Assembly: GCA_039933635.1 (NCBI GenBank)
Contig: JBDTNQ010000091.1
Location: forward strand, 1 to 17,851
DNA: 17,851 nt
From: JBDTNQ01 sp039933635
Lineage (GTDB): Bacteria; Acidobacteriota; Vicinamibacteria; Vicinamibacterales; SCN-69-37
Reading direction: 5' to 3'
Shown: piece after piece, positions 15,094-17,851 of the stretch
Numbering within the stretch: the stretch's first letter is position 1
How the letters are laid out: each line of letters opens with the position of its first letter
Notes under the pieces: generated by a model
Told to the model about the DNA's origin: nothing
The model's database searches: none
The model's input: the letters and a program-made list of their open reading frames with translations, nothing else
Translations under genes and position numbers: made by a program

Positions 15094-15138
15094 AAACCGG
15101 GTGTCCTAGGAAACCGGGAGACTGAAGAAACCCGGTTT
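15094..15138 (-). terminator. Hairpin with repeated AAACCGGG between response regulator and SARP gene
   Basis: AAACCGGG (15111-15118) pairs with CCCGGTTT (15131-15138) across a 12-base loop. A second AAACCGGG copy at 15094-15101 can compete for the same partner. It lies about 140 bases beyond the stop of the response regulator gene and shortly before the SARP start, so it probably ends the two-component transcript. The T-run is only three bases. Confidence 0.5.
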
Positions 15139-15275
15139 ATCGGTGGGAGTCCCACATGTGCGAAGATTTCAAGCCTGTTATTCGTGATAGAACCTTGCCC
15201 GCAATGGCCCTGATTCGTCTCGTCGCCACTGGAGTTCTGGACGTTACCTTTGGGCCTACGAGACAGGCGGGCACG
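15139..15275. other. Non-coding gap between response regulator and SARP gene
   Basis: About 137 bases without a credible gene and visibly less GC-rich than the surroundings. It should contain the promoter of the minus-strand SARP gene unless the hairpin next to it is read through. I could not pick a convincing -35/-10 pair or a known RNA fold. Confidence 0.5.
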
Positions 15276-15986
15276 TCATTCCGGTCCCCCGCGTCCCAGC
15301 GGCGCCGCCACGAAGCGGTACCCGACGCCGCGCGCGGTCAGCACGTGACGCGGACGTGACGGCTCGTCTTCGATGTATTTCCGCAGGCGCGCGATGAAGT
15401 GATCGATGGCGCGCGTGTCGGTATCCTCGCGCAAGTTCCAGACGTCCTCGAGAATGCTCTTCCGCGACACGATCTGGCCCTCGCGCTCGACGAGGTACCG
15501 CAGCAGGTTGATCTCCATCAGCGTGAGATGGACCGTCCGGTCGCCGACGCGCAGTTCCTGCGCATCGAAATCGACGACCCGACCGGCGAATGTGAACTGA
15601 TCGACCTGACGTTGCCACGTGTGGCGCCTGACGAGCGCGTTCACGCGCGCGACGAGGATCGCCAGATCGAACGGCTTCGGCAGGTAGTCATCCGCGCCGG
15701 CCTCGAAGCCGCGGAGGACATCTTCCGCGCGGCCCCGGGCCGTGAGCATGAGAATCGGCGTGGCGCAGCCGCTCGTCCGCAGCCGTGACGCGACTGCGAA
15801 CCCGTCGATGCCCGGCAGCATGACGTCGAGCACAATGCAATCGATCGGCGCCGACACCTCGGCCATCGCCTCGATCGCGGCTTCGCCCGAGTCGACAATG
15901 CGAACCGTGTGGCCCTCGGTTTCGAGATTGAAGCGGAGTCCCGACGCGATGTGCGGTTCATCCTCGACGACGAGCAGAGAGGACAT
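15276..15986 (-). CDS. OmpR/PhoB-family response regulator
   Basis: A 236-residue two-domain response regulator. The receiver domain (about 1-120) has the acidic pair E8/D9, phospho-acceptor Asp54 in CIVLDVMLPGIDG, Thr in MLTARG and Lys in YLPKPFD. The C-terminal winged helix (about 130-228) carries VHLTLMEINLLRYLVEREGQIVSR and the recognition region TRAIDHFIARLRKYIEDE, ending with VLTARGVGYRF. It should bind direct repeats as a dimer after phosphorylation by the sensor kinase encoded five bases upstream. ATG 15986 lies so close to the kinase stop that translation is probably coupled; no ribosome binding site of its own is obvious. Target genes are unknown. Confidence 0.93.
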   Translation of the reverse strand: MSSLLVVEDEPHIASGLRFNLETEGHTVRIVDSGEAAIEAMAEVSAPIDCIVLDVMLPGIDGFAVASRLRTSGCATPILMLTARGRAEDVLRGFEAGADDYLPKPFDLAILVARVNALVRRHTWQRQVDQFTFAGRVVDFDAQELRVGDRTVHLTLMEINLLRYLVEREGQIVSRKSILEDVWNLREDTDTRAIDHFIARLRKYIEDEPSRPRHVLTARGVGYRFVAAPLGRGGPE

Positions 15987-15991
15987 CGTGA

Positions 15992-16909
15992 TCAGACGCC
16001 GGACGGCCGCGCGACGGGCATCTCGAGGTAGAACGTGGAGCCGCGCCCGGGTCCGGCACTCGTGACGTAGGCGCGTCCGCCGAGCCGCCGTGCGGCCGTC
16101 TGCACGATGTACAGACCGAGCCCGGTGCCCTTGACGCCGCGTGTCGACGGTCCAGGCACGCGATAGAAGCGCCTGAACACGCGCTTGACCTCGGATGGCG
16201 ACAGCCCCGCGCCGCGATCGGCCACGGCCACGCGCGCCCGGGCTCCCTCGCGGGTCACGGTCACGTCCACATCCACGTGATCGCCCGAGTACTTCACCGC
16301 GTTGTCGAGCAGGTTCATGACGGCGCTGGCCAGTTCCACCTCGTCGGCGAGGACGTCGACGGCTTCCTCTCCGGGGGCGGCCGGGCTCAGCCGCATCACC
16401 TCGACAGGCAAGTGGAGCCGCGTCCGGATGAGCGCCACGCTCTGCGCGACCAGCGCGCGCAGATCGAGCCGTGCCTTGTGGAGCGGCGCGCGCGCGATCT
16501 GTCCCGTCCGGAGTACCTGATCGATCGTGTGCTGGAGTCGCGCGCTGTCTTCGAGCATCACATCGTAGAACTCGCGCCGCTTCGCTTCGTCGAGCTGCTC
16601 GCTGCGGGCCAGCAGGGTCTCGAGGTGCAGCCGGATGGACGTCAGCGGCGTCTTCAACTCGTGCGTCACGGCATTGACGAACGCGTCGTGCTGTTCGTTG
16701 CGGCGGACTTCGCGGACCAGGAACATGGTGTTGAGGATGAGCCCCGTGATGATGGCGGCAAAGAGCGTGACGCCCAGCAGGAGCGGCACCACCTCGCTCC
16801 AGGTGAGCACGACCCAGCCGATGTTCAGCGCAGCGGCCAGAACCGCCAGACCCACGCCAAAGGTCACGAAGAAGGCATTCGCGCCTCGACGCCCGGGAGC
16901 CGCGCTCAT
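15992..16909 (-). CDS. Sensor histidine kinase with two TM helices and no HAMP domain
   Basis: A 305-residue kinase. Two hydrophobic helices (about 12-35 and 41-65) are joined by a loop of only some six residues, so there is virtually no extracytoplasmic sensor and no HAMP domain. The dimerisation/phospho-acceptor helix follows at once with His83 in NAVTHELKTPLTS. The ATPase domain shows the N box NLLDNAVKYS, G1 DRGAGLS, the F box VFRRFYRV and G2 GTGLGLYIV. This compact layout is that of intramembrane-sensing kinases, which respond to the membrane or to a partner membrane protein. It precedes its response regulator by five bases and starts 42 bases after the desaturase gene on the same strand. 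The ATG at 16909 has GGGAG about 13 bases upstream, which is far. Confidence 0.9.
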   Translation of the reverse strand: MSAAPGRRGANAFFVTFGVGLAVLAAALNIGWVVLTWSEVVPLLLGVTLFAAIITGLILNTMFLVREVRRNEQHDAFVNAVTHELKTPLTSIRLHLETLLARSEQLDEAKRREFYDVMLEDSARLQHTIDQVLRTGQIARAPLHKARLDLRALVAQSVALIRTRLHLPVEVMRLSPAAPGEEAVDVLADEVELASAVMNLLDNAVKYSGDHVDVDVTVTREGARARVAVADRGAGLSPSEVKRVFRRFYRVPGPSTRGVKGTGLGLYIVQTAARRLGGRAYVTSAGPGRGSTFYLEMPVARPSGV

Positions 16910-16951
16910 CGGATCAAGAATACTCCCGGCGCTCCGGGGCCACCGACAAGA

Positions 16952-17848
16952 CTACGCCGCCTTTTCGAGCGACTCGTGGTGTGACACGCGTTGAACGCTC
17001 CAGGCCAGCCCGAGAAGCTCGAATAGCCGGATGTTGAGGTAGTTCACGTCGATCTCGTACCACGCCAGCCCATGTGCCGCCGATGTGGGATGCGCGTGGT
17101 GGTTGTTGTGCCAGCCCTCGCCGAAGGTCAGGAGCGCCACCCACCAGCTGTTCTTCGAGTCGTCGCGCGTCTCGAATCGCCGCGATCCCCACAAGTGGGT
17201 CGCAGAGTTGACGAGCCACGTCGCGTGCAGGCCAATCGTGGTCCGCAGGAACACGCCCCACAGCACCCAGTTCCAGCCGCCCGCGACCAGCAGCCCGAGC
17301 CCCAGCACCGTCAGGGGCACCCAGTGGTATCGGCTGATCCACACGTGGAACGGATCGCGCGCGAGGTCCGGCGCGTAGCGCGCGGTGATCGTCACGTCGT
17401 GATGCTCGTGATGACCGAACAGAATCCAGCCCACATGGGCCCAGAGTCCGCCGTGACGCGGCGTGTGCGGATCGAGGTCCGCATCCGAATGCTGGTGGTG
17501 CCGACGATGCGTGGCCACCCAGAACAGGGGGCCGCCTTCGAGCGCCAGCGTGGCGCACACCGTCAGCGCGTACTCGACAATCTTCGGTGTCTTATACGAA
17601 CGATGTGTCAGCAGCCGGTGATACGACATGCCGATGCCGAACACGAGCGAGATGTAATACGTGACGGCCAGGACGGCCAGGCCCGACCACGTGAAGTTCA
17701 GCAGGGCCAGGACCGCGCCGACGTGGAAGAGGATCATGAAGCAGGCCGTGACCCAGGCAACGGTGTCGTATCGATGTTTCGGCGCGCCCTCGAGCGTGGC
17801 CGTTCCGCCTGACCGTCTTCCTCGCGTCGTCGCTGCTGTGTCACTCAT
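16952..17848 (-). CDS. Membrane fatty-acid (acyl-CoA) desaturase
   Basis: A 298-residue membrane di-iron desaturase. The three histidine boxes are present in order and with normal spacing: HRLLTH (77-82), HRRHH (114-118) and HNNHH (247-251). The extra conserved NSATHLWG (214-221) is also there. Four or more hydrophobic helices surround them. The family inserts a cis double bond, usually at Delta-9, in acyl-CoA or acyl-lipid chains and so controls membrane fluidity. The start ATG at 17848 is only three bases from the right edge, so a more upstream start and the promoter cannot be judged. The kinase/response-regulator pair follows on the same strand after 42 bases with only a weak 5-bp hairpin (16925-16938), so the three may be one operon. 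Confidence 0.9.
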   Translation of the reverse strand: MSDTAATTRGRRSGGTATLEGAPKHRYDTVAWVTACFMILFHVGAVLALLNFTWSGLAVLAVTYYISLVFGIGMSYHRLLTHRSYKTPKIVEYALTVCATLALEGGPLFWVATHRRHHQHSDADLDPHTPRHGGLWAHVGWILFGHHEHHDVTITARYAPDLARDPFHVWISRYHWVPLTVLGLGLLVAGGWNWVLWGVFLRTTIGLHATWLVNSATHLWGSRRFETRDDSKNSWWVALLTFGEGWHNNHHAHPTSAAHGLAWYEIDVNYLNIRLFELLGLAWSVQRVSHHESLEKAA

Positions 17849-17851
17849 GCG

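Noticed and set aside
15156..15359. 67-codon plus-strand frame in the gap before the SARP gene
   Set aside because: No ribosome binding site, no recognisable features, and it runs into the response-regulator gene on the other strand.

Overview
The window is GC-rich throughout and carries 14 protein-coding genes with small gaps. I see no rRNA, tRNA, CRISPR array, insertion sequence, phage gene or plasmid function. The gene mix suggests a chromosomal segment of a high-GC soil-type bacterium: a SARP/AAA/TPR regulator, a CadC-like membrane regulator, DinB, a YegD-type Hsp70, a berberine-bridge-type oxidase and a membrane desaturase. Acidobacteriota (Vicinamibacteria-like) is my best guess, by inference only. 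No gap exceeds 300 bases; the longest is about 205 bases (15071-15275).

Left part (1-4816): a secreted metallo-beta-lactamase-fold hydrolase (minus strand, cut by the left edge) diverges from a plus-strand pair, an ACS-family MFS transporter and a xylose-isomerase-like TIM-barrel enzyme. The pair probably imports and converts a sugar or sugar acid. It ends in a strong 14-bp hairpin terminator. Next is a YegD-like Hsp70 ATPase whose conserved N-terminus begins upstream of its first in-frame ATG; it ends at a second hairpin.

Centre (4847-9299, minus strand): an AAC(3)-family acetyltransferase, then a winged-helix regulator with a glycine-rich polytopic membrane domain, then a CreD-like membrane protein coupled by an ATGA overlap to an undecaprenyl-diphosphate synthase homologue. 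The CreD-like gene is preceded by three direct repeats with 11-bp period that resemble the CreB-binding tag. The last residues of the UppS homologue are encoded by an 18-bp tandem repeat that merges into the convergent terminator.

Right part (9412-17848): a DinB-like gene on the plus strand converges on a long minus-strand series. In transcription order this is a fatty-acid desaturase, a sensor kinase with almost no extracytoplasmic domain, an OmpR-type response regulator, a hairpin, a SARP-type regulator, a secreted cupin, another hairpin and an FAD-linked oxidase. Desaturase-kinase-regulator may be a membrane-state-sensing unit. Regulator-cupin(-oxidase) may be a second unit.

No wholly novel system is proven. 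The most promising leads are the CreD-UppS coupling with its repeat-bearing promoter, the desaturase/two-component unit, the structured leader of the acetyltransferase gene, and the missing start of the Hsp70 gene.
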